This document shows, in pieces, positions 10,677 to 21,162 of a stretch of 64,000 nt of DNA (its first letter is position 1; each line of letters starts with the position of its first letter). Source of the DNA: an uncultured Pelagibacteraceae bacterium (GTDB lineage Bacteria > Pseudomonadota > Alphaproteobacteria > Pelagibacterales > Pelagibacteraceae); contig CACBOA010000003.1 in the NCBI GenBank assembly GCA_902540785.1, forward strand, positions 1-64,000, read 5' to 3'. Under the pieces are notes generated by a model. It was not told where the DNA came from. It was given only the letters and a program-made list of their open reading frames with translations, and made no database searches. The position numbers and the translations under genes were made by a program.

Positions 10677-11131
10677 TTTGCTCCATATGCAAGAAGGGTG
10701 AAACTTCGGTTGTAGATTCTCGTCCCACCGAAGATGGAACTGCTATCCGACGTAGAAGACTTTGCGTTTGTGGGGCTAGGTTTACAACATTTGAAAGAGT
10801 CCAATTTAGAGAAATCATGGTTGTAAAAAAGAATGGGAGAAAATCCACATTTGACAGAGATAAATTAGCTAAATCAATTTTTATTGCCTTAAAAAAAAGA
10901 CCAATTGATGTTGAAACAATTGAAAAGTTTATAAGCCGTATATCTAGATCTTTGGAAGAAATGGGACAAAGCGAAATATCCTCAAGTACTATTGGAACAA
11001 TGGTTATGGAGGGACTAAAAGAACTAGATCCAGTTGCATATGTTAGATTTGCATCTGTTTATAGAAATTTTAGAGAAGAAAAAGATTTTATACAATTTGT
11101 GGACAAGATAGATGTCTACAAAAAGAGATAA
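10673..11131 (+). CDS. nrdR: transcriptional repressor NrdR
   Basis: Zinc ribbon [43 protein letters not shown] followed by ATP-cone. Confidence 0.97.
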   Translation: MICSICKKGETSVVDSRPTEDGTAIRRRRLCVCGARFTTFERVQFREIMVVKKNGRKSTFDRDKLAKSIFIALKKRPIDVETIEKFISRISRSLEEMGQSEISSSTIGTMVMEGLKELDPVAYVRFASVYRNFREEKDFIQFVDKIDVYKKR

Positions 11132-12215
11132 TTTTACATCAAAAGACAAGAAATATATGGAACTTGCTTTAGATTTAGCAAGGGCAAGAAAAGGTTTAAC
11201 TGGCGATAATCCCTCTGTTGGATGCATAATTGTTAAAAAAGATGAAATTATTTCTATAGGCCAAACTGGATATGGAGGCAGACCTCATGCCGAACATAAT
11301 GCAATTTCAAACTGTTTTGATGATCCAAAAGGTTCTAAAATGTATATTACTTTAGAGCCATGTAATCATTATGGAAAAACTCCTCCCTGTACTAAAAATA
11401 TTATAAAAAACAAAATTGATGAGGTCTATTATTCAATTGATGACATTGATGTAAAGGTAAAAGGTAAAAGTTATTCAGTTTTGAAAAAAAATAAAGTTAA
11501 AGTAAAAAAAGGTCTTTTAAAAAAAAAGGCGCTTAATTTATATAAGTCATATTATATTAATAGAAAAAAAAAATTACCTTATGTAATTGGAAAAATTGCA
11601 TTATCAAAAAACAAGATTATTTATAGTGATATAACCAAAAGAATCACCAATAAAATATCTGATAAATTAACTCATTATTTGAGATCAAAAAGTGACGGTA
11701 TATTGATTTCAAGTAAAACATTAAATATAGATAATCCGAAACTTAATTGTAGATTAGAAGGGTATAAGAAATATTCTCCAAAAAGAATTATTTTAGATAA
11801 GAATTTAAAAATTGATTTTAAAAAATATATTACTAGGTCTATAAAAAAAGATAATACAATTATTTTCCATAATTCAAATGATGAAATCAAAAAAAATTTT
11901 TTAATTAAAAAAGGAGCTATTTTAATAAAACAGTCTACTCACGGACGTAAGAATTTTGATTTAAAAAAAATTCTTAAGAAATTATACATGAAAGGAATAA
12001 GAAATCTCCTAGTAGAAGGTGGTGATAAATTAACAAAAAGCTTTCTTCAAAAATTAATGTTTAATGAATTTTATATGTTTAAAAGTTCGAAAAATATATT
12101 AAAAAAAAATAAATATATAAATTTTACATCTTTTGATATCTTAAATACAAAATATAATAGATATAAAATAAATTTTAAATTAGCGACTGATAAAATAACA
12201 ATTTATAAAAGTTAG
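11112..12215 (+). CDS. ribD: bifunctional riboflavin deaminase/reductase RibD
   Basis: [40 protein letters not shown]; reductase domain LLVEGGDKL. Confidence 0.95.
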   Translation: MSTKRDNFTSKDKKYMELALDLARARKGLTGDNPSVGCIIVKKDEIISIGQTGYGGRPHAEHNAISNCFDDPKGSKMYITLEPCNHYGKTPPCTKNIIKNKIDEVYYSIDDIDVKVKGKSYSVLKKNKVKVKKGLLKKKALNLYKSYYINRKKKLPYVIGKIALSKNKIIYSDITKRITNKISDKLTHYLRSKSDGILISSKTLNIDNPKLNCRLEGYKKYSPKRIILDKNLKIDFKKYITRSIKKDNTIIFHNSNDEIKKNFLIKKGAILIKQSTHGRKNFDLKKILKKLYMKGIRNLLVEGGDKLTKSFLQKLMFNEFYMFKSSKNILKKNKYINFTSFDILNTKYNRYKINFKLATDKITIYKS

Positions 12216-12216
12216 C

Positions 12217-12810
12217 ATGTTTAATGGGATAATATTCAACAAGGGTTTAATTACCAAGATACTTAAGAGACCTAAAGGTATTAATATATTTATAAAATCA
12301 AATTTACAATTAAACACTAGAGACATAGGTATTTCTGTAGCCTGTGATGGTGTTTGTCTTACTCTTATATCTATAAAAAAAAAGATTATGGAGTTCTATC
12401 TTTCAAATGAAACAATAAATCGTTCTAAATTTAACCATATAAAATTAAAAGATAAAATTAATCTAGAACTTCCTCTTAAATATGGTCAAAAAATTTCAGG
12501 TCATATTTGTCAGGGCCATGTTGACACAATTGGGAAAATATTAAGTATAAAAAAAATTGACAGATCTTACTTATTTGATTTTGAAATTCATAAAAGAGAA
12601 AGAAAAAATATTATTGAAAAAGCTTCAATTAGTATAAATGGCATTTCACTAACAATTTCAAAAATAACAAATAAAGGTTTTCAAATATGGATTATACCGC
12701 ACACATATAAATTAACAAATTTATCATCTCTTAAAAAAGGAAGTTTAGTCAATGTTGAGATAGATATTCTCTCAAAATACGTTAGGAATTATTTCTATGA
12801 AAAAAAATAA
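12217..12810 (+). CDS. ribE: riboflavin synthase
   Basis: MFNGIIFNKGLI; duplicated lumazine-binding motifs IGISVACDGVCLTLI / ASISINGISLTISK. Confidence 0.94.
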   Translation: MFNGIIFNKGLITKILKRPKGINIFIKSNLQLNTRDIGISVACDGVCLTLISIKKKIMEFYLSNETINRSKFNHIKLKDKINLELPLKYGQKISGHICQGHVDTIGKILSIKKIDRSYLFDFEIHKRERKNIIEKASISINGISLTISKITNKGFQIWIIPHTYKLTNLSSLKKGSLVNVEIDILSKYVRNYFYEKK

Positions 12811-13900
12811 TTATTCATCAATAGAAACAATAATAGGTGTTGCAAAAAGAGGAGGTATGTACATTTTAGTTGATGATGAAAAAAGAGAAAATGAAGGCGA
12901 TTTGGTCATGTCAACTTCTGATACTAATGCTAGGAATATTAATTTTATGGCAAAAAATGGTAGAGGTTTAATCTGTTTGGCATTAGATAGTCTTCAAGCT
13001 AAAAGACTAAATCTATCTTTAATGTCTCCTGTAAATCAATCTAGAAATCAAACAGCATTTACAGTTTCAATTGAAGCAAAAAAAGGAATCACAACTGGTA
13101 TTTCAGCAAAAGATAGGGCAAGAACTATTAAGATCGCATCAAAAAAAAATGTAAGTAAAAAAGATATTGTGTCACCAGGTCATGTATTTCCAATTATCGC
13201 ACAAGATGGTGGCGTACTTGTTAGGGCTGGCCACACTGAGGCGTCAGTTGATATCTCAAAGCTAGCCAAAAAAAACAACTCAGCAGTTATTTGTGAAATA
13301 ATGAATGAGGATGGAACTATGGCCAAGGGTCAAAAACTTCTTAATTTTGCACAAAAACATAAACTTAAAATTGGAAAAATTGAGGATCTTATTTCTTATC
13401 GTTTAAAAAAAGAAAAATTAGTGAAACTTAAAAAAACATCCGAAATTAAGATTAAAAGACAAAAATTTAAAATAAAAATATATGAAAATCTATTAGATGG
13501 ATCTGAACATTTTGCACTCATCAAAGGTTCTTTAAAGAAATCTATTATTCCAAGAGTTAGAGTTATTTCATCAAATGTTGTTTACAATTATTTAATAAAT
13601 CAAAAACTACCTAATTCATTTGATAAAACTATAAATTATTTTAGAAAATATACTAATTGTGTATTAATATTTATTAAAGACACTAACTTAAAATCTGTTA
13701 CACAAACATTAAAAAGTTTTAAAAATAAAAACTTTAAAGAAAGAAAAGGCAAAGATAACCTTATAAGAAACTATGGTATAGGTGCACAAATCATTAAAGA
13801 TTTAAAAATAAACAAAATGATATTGATCACAAAAACTCCAAAAAAAGTTGTAGGACTTGAGGGTTTTAATATTAAAATTACCAAACAAGAATTAATTTAA
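12797..13900 (+). CDS. ribB: 3,4-dihydroxy-2-butanone-4-phosphate synthase fused to a degenerate GTP cyclohydrolase II-like domain (RibBX-like)
   Basis: RibB: VDDEKRENEGDLVM, NFMAKNGRGLICLAL, HVFPIIAQDGGVLVRAGHTEASVD; C-terminal NYGIGAQIIKDL and KVVGLEGFNI without the GCH II zinc Cys cluster. Confidence 0.94.
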   Translation: MKKNNYSSIETIIGVAKRGGMYILVDDEKRENEGDLVMSTSDTNARNINFMAKNGRGLICLALDSLQAKRLNLSLMSPVNQSRNQTAFTVSIEAKKGITTGISAKDRARTIKIASKKNVSKKDIVSPGHVFPIIAQDGGVLVRAGHTEASVDISKLAKKNNSAVICEIMNEDGTMAKGQKLLNFAQKHKLKIGKIEDLISYRLKKEKLVKLKKTSEIKIKRQKFKIKIYENLLDGSEHFALIKGSLKKSIIPRVRVISSNVVYNYLINQKLPNSFDKTINYFRKYTNCVLIFIKDTNLKSVTQTLKSFKNKNFKERKGKDNLIRNYGIGAQIIKDLKINKMILITKTPKKVVGLEGFNIKITKQELI

Positions 13901-14289
13901 TGAAAAAAAAAATTTTAATTGTTTTAGCTGACTATTATAAAGAAATTTCTTTATGTTTATTAAATAGTGCAAAAAAAAATCTTCCTAGATCTTTTGAGAT
14001 AAAGATAATAAAAGTTCCTGGCGTTTTTGAGATACCTATTACAATATCAAAATATATTAAAAAATTTGATGCTTTTATTGCTCTTGGTTGTGTCATCAAA
14101 GGTAAAACTCCACATTTTGACTTTATTTCACAATCCTCAACCAATGCTATTATGGATTTAGCAGTAAATTCAAAAAAACCTATAGGAAATGGAATTCTTA
14201 CTTGTCTAAATATGCGTCAAGCTAAAATCAGAAAAAAAAAAGGTGCTGAAGCTGCAAAAGCTATTATTTCAGTTTTATCTCAAAAATGA
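13900..14289 (+). CDS. ribH: 6,7-dimethyl-8-ribityllumazine synthase
   Basis: KVPGVFEIPITISKYIKKFDAFIALGCVIKGKTPHFDFIS. Confidence 0.95.
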   Translation: MKKKILIVLADYYKEISLCLLNSAKKNLPRSFEIKIIKVPGVFEIPITISKYIKKFDAFIALGCVIKGKTPHFDFISQSSTNAIMDLAVNSKKPIGNGILTCLNMRQAKIRKKKGAEAAKAIISVLSQK

Positions 14290-14690
14290 AAACAAAGTAT
14301 ACTGCAAAAAATAATCCGAGAGTTATAATAATTCAAAAATTATATAGCGTTTTATATAACAATGATGACAAAATTGAATTTCCAAAACATAGGTTTAAAA
14401 AATTTATAAAAGACATTGTGCTTGGCACAATTGAACGAAATGAAATTATAATAGAAGAATTAGACAAAAATCTTGGTGGGAACTTTAATCTATTTAAACT
14501 AGATAAAATATTTCAAGTTATTTTAAAATCAGCAACATATGAAATTTTGTACAAACCAAATGTTTCAATAAGTATAATTATTAAAGAGTATCTTAATGCG
14601 TCTAATTTTTTTTTAAATGAGTCTCAAACTAAATATCTAAATGCTTTATTAGATAACGCTGCTAAAAAATTAAGATACTCAAATGCATGA
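14286..14690 (+). CDS. nusB: transcription antitermination factor NusB
   Basis: LFKLDKIFQVILKSATYEILYKPNVSISIIIKEYLNASNFF, follows ribH as in many alphaproteobacteria. Confidence 0.85.
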   Translation: MKTKYTAKNNPRVIIIQKLYSVLYNNDDKIEFPKHRFKKFIKDIVLGTIERNEIIIEELDKNLGGNFNLFKLDKIFQVILKSATYEILYKPNVSISIIIKEYLNASNFFLNESQTKYLNALLDNAAKKLRYSNA

Positions 14691-15642
14691 ATTCGATCTA
14701 ATTAAAAATTATTTTTCTAAATTATCTTTTAATAATAAAAGTTCACTAAATTTGAATGATGATGTTTTTTTTGATAGATCAAAAAAATTAGTTATTTCCG
14801 TTGATACATATATAGATAAATTTCATTTCTTTGATTTCAAAAAACCCAATTTAGTTATTAAAAAAATTCTTAGATCATCAATCTCAGATTTAATTTGTAA
14901 AGGTGTTAAGCCAAAATATTATTTTATTTCAGGTTCAGGAAATCCAAAAACATTTACAAAATTAAATCTAAATAAGATTTCCCTTTCACTTAAACAGGAA
15001 CAAAAAAAGTTTGGGATACATTTGTCCGGTGGCGATACAGTTTATTCTGATAAATTAAGCTTTACAATTATATCGGTTGGTTTTTCTAATAATTTAGTAT
15101 TTAGGAATAATGCAAAAATTAATGATGATATTTATGTAACAGGTAATTTGGGAGATAGTTATACTGGCTTAAAAATTTTGAAAAAAGATATTTTATTAAA
15201 CAGGCATTTGAGTAAATATTTCATTATGAAATATTATCTTCCAGAATTGCATCTAGATTTGGCAAAAAAATTACTGAATTTTGCAAACACGTCTATAGAT
15301 ATTTCCGATGGTCTATTTGCTGATTTAGATAAACTAATTAATAAACAGAAACTTTCTTACAAAATTAGCCTAGCTGATGTACCAATTTCAAAAAGACTAA
15401 AGGACATGATTTATCAAAAAAAATTAAAAAAAATTGACTTTATATCTAAGGGAGATGACTTTCAGATACTGTTCACTGCATCTGAGAAAAAGACTAGAAT
15501 CATTGAAAGAACATTTAAATCTGCAGGGATTAAAATTTCAAAAATTGGAAAAATTTGTTCAAGTAATCAAAAATCACAAATTATTGATGAAAAAGGGAAC
15601 AAAATTAACATAAAAGATAAAGGCTATTTACACGAATTTTAA
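14683..15642 (+). CDS. thiL: thiamine-monophosphate kinase
   Basis: NLNDDVFFD, SVDTYIDKFHF, LSGGDTVYSDKLSFTI, SIDISDGLFADLDKL, SKGDDFQILFTA. Confidence 0.92.
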   Translation: MHEFDLIKNYFSKLSFNNKSSLNLNDDVFFDRSKKLVISVDTYIDKFHFFDFKKPNLVIKKILRSSISDLICKGVKPKYYFISGSGNPKTFTKLNLNKISLSLKQEQKKFGIHLSGGDTVYSDKLSFTIISVGFSNNLVFRNNAKINDDIYVTGNLGDSYTGLKILKKDILLNRHLSKYFIMKYYLPELHLDLAKKLLNFANTSIDISDGLFADLDKLINKQKLSYKISLADVPISKRLKDMIYQKKLKKIDFISKGDDFQILFTASEKKTRIIERTFKSAGIKISKIGKICSSNQKSQIIDEKGNKINIKDKGYLHEF

Positions 15643-15723
15643 AAGTTAGTTATTGCCTTTTATAGCTTTTTTTGTATTGTCCGCCTTTTATAAATAATAA
15701 GTAATAACTTAATTAAGGTTTAT

Positions 15724-17829
15724 ATGAATTCAACTATAGAGACTATTCTTTTATACACAATAGGAGCAGGATTATTGTCAATTGTTTATGGATATCTGAC
15801 AGGAAAAAATATTTTAAATTCAAGTGCAGGAAATTCAAAGATGCAAGACATTGCATCTGCTATTCAGATAGGGGCAAAGGCTTATCTGGCAAGACAATAT
15901 AAAACAATTGCAATTGTAGGTGTTGTAGTTTTAGTTATTGTAAGTTTTGCTTTTAGTATGCTTGTTGGATTAGGTTATCTAATTGGCGCAACATTATCTG
16001 GAATAGCTGGATATGTGGGAATGTTAGTTTCTGTTCAAGCAAATGTTAGAACCGCTGAAGCATCAAGAAAAGGTCTTGCTAATGGTCTTTCTGTAGCTTT
16101 TAAGTCTGGTGCTGTAACAGGCATGCTTGTGGCTGGTCTAGCTTTATTATCTATTGCTGTTTATTATTATTTATTAATAAAATTTAATGTTGAAGAGAGA
16201 GAAATTGTTAACGCTCTTGTTGCACTTGGTTTCGGTGCTTCATTAATATCTATTTTTGCTAGGTTAGGTGGAGGAATTTTTACAAAAGGTGCAGATGTTG
16301 GAGCAGATTTAGTTGGCAAAGTAGAAGCTGGAATACCAGAGGATGACCCAAGGAATCCTGCTGTTATAGCCGACAATGTTGGTGATAATGTTGGTGATTG
16401 TGCAGGAATGGCTGCAGATCTATTTGAAACTTATGCTGTAACAATCGTTGCGACAATGGTTTTATCCTCAATTTTTTTTCCTGGTAATTTATCTATGATG
16501 ATTTACCCTTTAACTATAGGTGGTGCATGTATTCTAACATCAATAATTGGAACATTTTTTGTAAAACTTGGTGGTAGCAAAAATGTTATGGGGGCTTTAT
16601 ACAAAGGGTTTGTTGTTTCTGCTTTGACTTCTTTAATAATTTTATATCCAGTTACTGATTTTGTTTTGGGTTTAGAAAACTTATACAATTTAAATAATAA
16701 GTCCTTTTCAGGTATGAGTTTATATTACTGTGGGATAATTGGCTTAATTATCACAGGTTTATTAATCTGGGTGACCGAATATTACACAGGAACTAATTAT
16801 AGACCCGTAAGAAGTGTTGCAAATTCATCTACAACGGGACATGGCACTAATGTAATACAAGGCCTTGCTATTTCATTGGAAGCTACTGCTATACCAGCAT
16901 TAATAATAGTTTCAGGTATTTTACTAACTAATCATATTGCTGGTCTATATGGAATTGCTATAGCAGTAACAACCATGTTGGCTTTAGCAGGTATGGTTGT
17001 GGCTTTGGATGCTTATGGACCAGTTACAGATAATGCTGGTGGTATTGCCGAAATGTCCAAGTTGCCAAAAAATGTTAGAAAAACAACTGATGCTTTAGAT
17101 GCTGTAGGAAATACAACTAAAGCAGTAACAAAAGGTTATGCAATAGGTTCTGCTGGATTAGGCGCTTTAGTTTTATTTGCAGCTTATACTGAGGATATTA
17201 AACATTTTTCAAGAGAAGCAGGCTCAAAATTAGAGGGTATTGTAGTGACATTTGATTTATCTAATCCTTATGTTGTTGTAGGCTTATTAATTGGGGGAAT
17301 GCTCCCCTATTTGTTTGGATCAATGGGTATGCAGGCTGTGGGTAGGGCAGGTGGTGCTGTAGTAATAGAAGTTAGAAGACAATTCAAGAAATATCCAGGA
17401 ATTATGAAAAGAAAACAAAAACCTGATTATGCTAAATTAGTTGACTTGTTAACTGTTGCTGCGATTAAAGAGATGATTATTCCATCTTTACTTCCTGTGC
17501 TATCACCTATTATTTTATACTTCGTTATATTTGCAATTGGAGGACAAGTAGCTGCATTAGCTTCCGTTGGAGCAATGTTGTTAGGTGTAATAATTACTGG
17601 ATTATTTGTTGCTGTTTCAATGACAGCTGGAGGTGGAGCTTGGGACAATGCAAAAAAATATATTGAAGATGGCAATCATGGAGGAAAAGGCTCAGAAGCT
17701 CACAAAGCTGCTGTAACTGGAGACACAGTTGGAGATCCTTATAAAGATACAGCTGGTCCTGCAGTAAATCCTATGATAAAAATAACAAATATAGTGGCTT
17801 TACTGCTGTTGGCTGTTATCGCTGGCTAA
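15724..17829 (+). CDS. hppA: membrane-bound proton-translocating pyrophosphatase
   Basis: [77 protein letters not shown]. Confidence 0.98.
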   Translation: MNSTIETILLYTIGAGLLSIVYGYLTGKNILNSSAGNSKMQDIASAIQIGAKAYLARQYKTIAIVGVVVLVIVSFAFSMLVGLGYLIGATLSGIAGYVGMLVSVQANVRTAEASRKGLANGLSVAFKSGAVTGMLVAGLALLSIAVYYYLLIKFNVEEREIVNALVALGFGASLISIFARLGGGIFTKGADVGADLVGKVEAGIPEDDPRNPAVIADNVGDNVGDCAGMAADLFETYAVTIVATMVLSSIFFPGNLSMMIYPLTIGGACILTSIIGTFFVKLGGSKNVMGALYKGFVVSALTSLIILYPVTDFVLGLENLYNLNNKSFSGMSLYYCGIIGLIITGLLIWVTEYYTGTNYRPVRSVANSSTTGHGTNVIQGLAISLEATAIPALIIVSGILLTNHIAGLYGIAIAVTTMLALAGMVVALDAYGPVTDNAGGIAEMSKLPKNVRKTTDALDAVGNTTKAVTKGYAIGSAGLGALVLFAAYTEDIKHFSREAGSKLEGIVVTFDLSNPYVVVGLLIGGMLPYLFGSMGMQAVGRAGGAVVIEVRRQFKKYPGIMKRKQKPDYAKLVDLLTVAAIKEMIIPSLLPVLSPIILYFVIFAIGGQVAALASVGAMLLGVIITGLFVAVSMTAGGGAWDNAKKYIEDGNHGGKGSEAHKAAVTGDTVGDPYKDTAGPAVNPMIKITNIVALLLLAVIAG

Positions 17830-18301
17830 TTTCTTCTCTTTTTTTAGCTCGTACACCTAGTGGATCATTAATTTTTTGTCTCATGCTGGACATAAAGTCA
17901 TATATGAATGAATTTTTAGTAAAGTTTCCTTGTGTAGTTTCTTTTACAATATTTATTTTTTTCATGTCTTTTAAATCATAAAAATCTTTTTTTTTTAAGA
18001 CTCCATAATTATCTATCTCAAGTACCAACACATCATTTTTATAAATCTTCATTCTTCCTAAATTCTTTAATCGAGATTGAGTTTGTTTTCTCTCAATATA
18101 TATCCAAACATCATTATTAAATTTACTTCTAGTTGATGGATTCCCTAACAGATCCAAAATTTCATTTTTATTTGATAAATTGATAATTAAATTTTTTTGT
18201 TTTTTTTCAAGAAAAGAAACGCCGTGATGTTTAACAACTTTTTTAAAAGAGCAATTAGTGACTATTAAAGATATAATAAATAGATATAATATATTCTTCA
18301 T
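17816..18301 (-). CDS. bamE: outer membrane assembly lipoprotein BamE (SmpA/OmlA)
   Basis: Lipobox [34 protein letters not shown] typical SmpA/OmlA segment. Confidence 0.87.
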   Translation of the reverse strand: MKNILYLFIISLIVTNCSFKKVVKHHGVSFLEKKQKNLIINLSNKNEILDLLGNPSTRSKFNNDVWIYIERKQTQSRLKNLGRMKIYKNDVLVLEIDNYGVLKKKDFYDLKDMKKINIVKETTQGNFTKNSFIYDFMSSMRQKINDPLGVRAKKREEISQR

Positions 18302-18767
18302 GGATAAAAATTTTATTAATATTTATAATTATTTAATTAATTACACTAGAAATGAACAATTATACAGTTCATTAAATAGAAATGATAATTTTTCTGATAG
18401 ATTAACCCTTTTTTTATTACATTTTGCCTTTTTTTTAAAAAACTTTAAAAATGAAGAAAATAAAGAAGTTTTACAAAAAATTTATGATTTTAATTTTCGT
18501 CAATTAGAACTTAGTATAAGGGAAATCGGATACGGAGATCAGTCAATTAACAAGAAAATGAAGGTTTATATTAACTTATTTCATTCAATGGTTAGTGAAA
18601 TTCATTTTTGGGATGATTTAAATAGAGAAAAAAAAATTGAAAAATTATCAATTTTTTTAGAGGATTTTAAAAATATAGACGAATTTGTTGATTATTTTGA
18701 AGTTTTTAGGGACAATTTATCAAAAAAAAATTTGAATTATTTAATAAAAGGTGTAATTAACTCTTAA
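18300..18767 (+). CDS. ubiquinol-cytochrome c chaperone family (CBP3-like)
   Basis: [35 protein letters not shown]...[28 protein letters not shown] resembles the Ubiq_cyt_C_chap family. Confidence 0.75.
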   Translation: MDKNFINIYNYLINYTRNEQLYSSLNRNDNFSDRLTLFLLHFAFFLKNFKNEENKEVLQKIYDFNFRQLELSIREIGYGDQSINKKMKVYINLFHSMVSEIHFWDDLNREKKIEKLSIFLEDFKNIDEFVDYFEVFRDNLSKKNLNYLIKGVINS

Positions 18768-18769
18768 TT

Positions 18770-18952
18770 ATGGCGGTCCCTAAACGAAAACAAACACCAT
18801 CTAGAACTGGTATGAGAAGATCTCAGAATATGAAATTTTCATCAAAAAATGTTATTGAAGATAAGAAAACTGGTGAGTACAGACTATCACATCATTTAGA
18901 TTTAAAAACGGGAATGTATAAAGGAAGACAAGTTTTAGACCCTAAAGAATAA
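18770..18952 (+). CDS. rpmF: 50S ribosomal protein L32
   Basis: [19 protein letters not shown]. Confidence 0.98.
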   Translation: MAVPKRKQTPSRTGMRRSQNMKFSSKNVIEDKKTGEYRLSHHLDLKTGMYKGRQVLDPKE

Positions 18953-18969
18953 TTTTTTAAGATTTTACG

Positions 18970-19974
18970 ATGACTAAATTGATAAAAATTGCAGTAGATG
19001 CAATGGGTGGAGACAATTCACCAAAGAAAGTAATCGACGGAATTATTCATAACCATCAAAAAAATAAAGAAAACTTTTATAAAATTTTTGGAGACAAAGA
19101 TGAAATTTCAAAGCACTTGGATAATAGGATTAATCAGAGTTTTTATGAAATAATACATACCAATGATGTGGTAAAAAGTACAGATAGCCCATTAGAGGCT
19201 GCAAAGAGAGGTAAAAAAACAAGTATGTGGCTTTCAATTGAGAGTGTCAAAAATAAAGAAACTGATATTGTGATTTCTGCTGGTAATACTGGAGCCTTGC
19301 TAGTGATTGCAAAATTAAATTTAAAAATGCTTGAAAATATTGATAGGCCCGCCTTGTCAGCTTTATGGCCGAACAAAAAAGGGATGAGTGTTGTATTAGA
19401 TCTTGGTGCAAATATTGAGTGTAGTTCAAAAAATTTAACTGATTTTGCCATTATGGGGGCTTCTTTATACAAATCGTTATATCCTAATGATGTTTCAAAA
19501 GTAGCTTTATTAAATATAGGTTCTGAGGAATTAAAAGGAAATGAAATTATTAAAGAAACTTATCAATTATTAAATGATAAAAAAAATCAAAACTTTAATT
19601 TTGAGGGGTATATTGAGGGAAATGAATTAATGAATGGTAAAGTAAATGTTATTGTTTCGGACGGATTTACTGGAAATGTTGCTTTAAAAACAGCTGAGGG
19701 TACAGCTAACTTTATTACAGATGAGTTAAAGAAGGCTTTGAGTGGATCATTTCTTGGAAAAATATCCTCTCTACTTAATATCTCGAATTTGAGAAAATTT
19801 AAAAAAAGATTAGATCCTAGATTATATAATGGAGCAATATTTGTGGGTTTGGATACTCCAGTTGTTAAAAGTCATGGTGGAATAGATTATATTGGGTTCT
19901 CCAACTCTTTAGATGTTTGTAATAGAATAATTAAAGGAAATTTGATAAAAAAAATTAAGGAAAATATCAGATAA
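18970..19974 (+). CDS. plsX: phosphate acyltransferase PlsX
   Basis: IAVDAMGGDNSPKKVIDG, SAGNTGALLVIAKL, VSDGFTGNVALKTAEG. Confidence 0.97.
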   Translation: MTKLIKIAVDAMGGDNSPKKVIDGIIHNHQKNKENFYKIFGDKDEISKHLDNRINQSFYEIIHTNDVVKSTDSPLEAAKRGKKTSMWLSIESVKNKETDIVISAGNTGALLVIAKLNLKMLENIDRPALSALWPNKKGMSVVLDLGANIECSSKNLTDFAIMGASLYKSLYPNDVSKVALLNIGSEELKGNEIIKETYQLLNDKKNQNFNFEGYIEGNELMNGKVNVIVSDGFTGNVALKTAEGTANFITDELKKALSGSFLGKISSLLNISNLRKFKKRLDPRLYNGAIFVGLDTPVVKSHGGIDYIGFSNSLDVCNRIIKGNLIKKIKENIR

Positions 19975-20271
19975 ATGAGAACAAACTTAACTAAAAAAGA
20001 TTTAGTCAATATTATTTACATGCAAATAGGTTTTTCTAAACTAATGTCAGAGCATCTAATAAATGAGTTTTTCTCTCTTATAACACTAAATTTAAAGAAA
20101 GAAAAAAAATTAAAATTAACAAAATTTGGTACATTTTTTGTTAGATTGAAGAAATCTAGAATTGGAAGAAATCCTAAAACAAAGGAAGACAAGATCATCT
20201 CTGAGAGAAATGTAGTTTTATTTAAACCTTCCAAAGAATTTAAGGAATATATAAATTCAAAAAATGAGTAA
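19975..20271 (+). CDS. ihfA: integration host factor alpha / HU-like DNA-binding protein
   Basis: LTKKDLVNIIYMQIGFSK...LKLTKFGTFFVRLKKSRIGRNPKTKED. Confidence 0.9.
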   Translation: MRTNLTKKDLVNIIYMQIGFSKLMSEHLINEFFSLITLNLKKEKKLKLTKFGTFFVRLKKSRIGRNPKTKEDKIISERNVVLFKPSKEFKEYINSKNE

Positions 20272-20635
20272 ACTTGAGAGTGCTTATAAAACTATAGGTG
20301 AGGTAGTCAAAATTGTTGGTTTGAAATCTAAAAAAGGTGATACCTCTCCAACACATATAATAAGATATTGGGAAAAAGAATTTAAACAAATTAAGCCCAA
20401 AATTTTAAACGGTAATAGACGGTATTATGACAAAAAAAATATAGATTTAATCATAAAAGTTCATTTTCTTTTAAAAGATCAAGGAATGACAATAAAGGGT
20501 GTAAAAAAAATTTTGAACAATGTTGATACTTTAAAACTTGACGAAAATTTAAATGAATCTATAAAAGCACACGATATTAGAAATAAATTAATTAAAATTT
20601 CTAATATGATTAAAAGTTTAAAAGATAATAAGTAA
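20264..20635 (+). CDS. MerR family transcriptional regulator
   Basis: YKTIGEVVKIVGL...THIIRYWEKEFKQIKPKILNGNRRYYDKKNIDLIIKV. Confidence 0.92.
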   Translation: MSKLESAYKTIGEVVKIVGLKSKKGDTSPTHIIRYWEKEFKQIKPKILNGNRRYYDKKNIDLIIKVHFLLKDQGMTIKGVKKILNNVDTLKLDENLNESIKAHDIRNKLIKISNMIKSLKDNK

Positions 20636-20636
20636 T

Positions 20637-20828
20637 ATGGCTAAAAAAACTCACGTTAAAGTAAGACTTGTTCCTGAGTCTAAACCAGATAGCTCTTTTT
20701 TTTATTATGTTAAAAAACCTGCAGGTGGAGAAAAAGCTAAAGTAAAACTTAAAGCAAAAAAGTATAACCCTGCTACTAGAAAACATGAAATTTTTGTGGA
20801 AAAGAAACTTCCACCACACAGTAAGTAA
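20637..20828 (+). CDS. rpmG: 50S ribosomal protein L33
   Basis: MAKKTHVKVRLVPESKPDSSFFYYVKKP...KKYNPATRKHEIFVEKKL. Confidence 0.9.
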   Translation: MAKKTHVKVRLVPESKPDSSFFYYVKKPAGGEKAKVKLKAKKYNPATRKHEIFVEKKLPPHSK

Positions 20829-21119
20829 TTATTTTTTTTTGAAGTTTCTCTTTTCGTAATCGATATATGCATAAATCATATTTTTCCAGATTTTATTTGT
20901 AATCATTGGATCAATATTATTTTTTTGAGATTTTTTCTTTATATTTAATAAGATTTCTTTAATTCTTTTCTTATCAACTATTTGACTTTTTTTTTCTTTT
21001 AGTAAAAGCACTTTTTTAACTAAAAATGTTCTTTTTTTAATTAGCTTTATTAGTGAACTATCAAGCTTATCTAATTCAGATCTAATTTTACTTAATTTTT
21101 TTATTTTTAAAGGCGACAT
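20829..21119 (-). CDS. chorismate mutase (AroQ class)
   Basis: LSKIRSELDKLDSSLIKLIKKRTFLVKKVLLLKEKK; ~96 aa helical AroQ pattern. Confidence 0.85.
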   Translation of the reverse strand: MSPLKIKKLSKIRSELDKLDSSLIKLIKKRTFLVKKVLLLKEKKSQIVDKKRIKEILLNIKKKSQKNNIDPMITNKIWKNMIYAYIDYEKRNFKKK

Positions 21120-21162
21120 TTATTAAATTGGATTTGTTAATAATTATTATATTTATCATTAT

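Noticed and set aside
15655-15692. Direct repeat GCCTTTTATA upstream of hppA (15655-15664, 15683-15692)
   Set aside because: Short, AT-rich and without clear dyad or terminator geometry; not enough to call a regulatory element.
18765-18785. 12-mer TGGCGGTCCCTA shared by the rpmF start and the tRNA-Glu 3' end (35171), considered as an att-site copy
   Set aside because: In rpmF the bases are required by MAVPK codons, there is no mobile element there and the match does not extend into the T-arm; coincidence.
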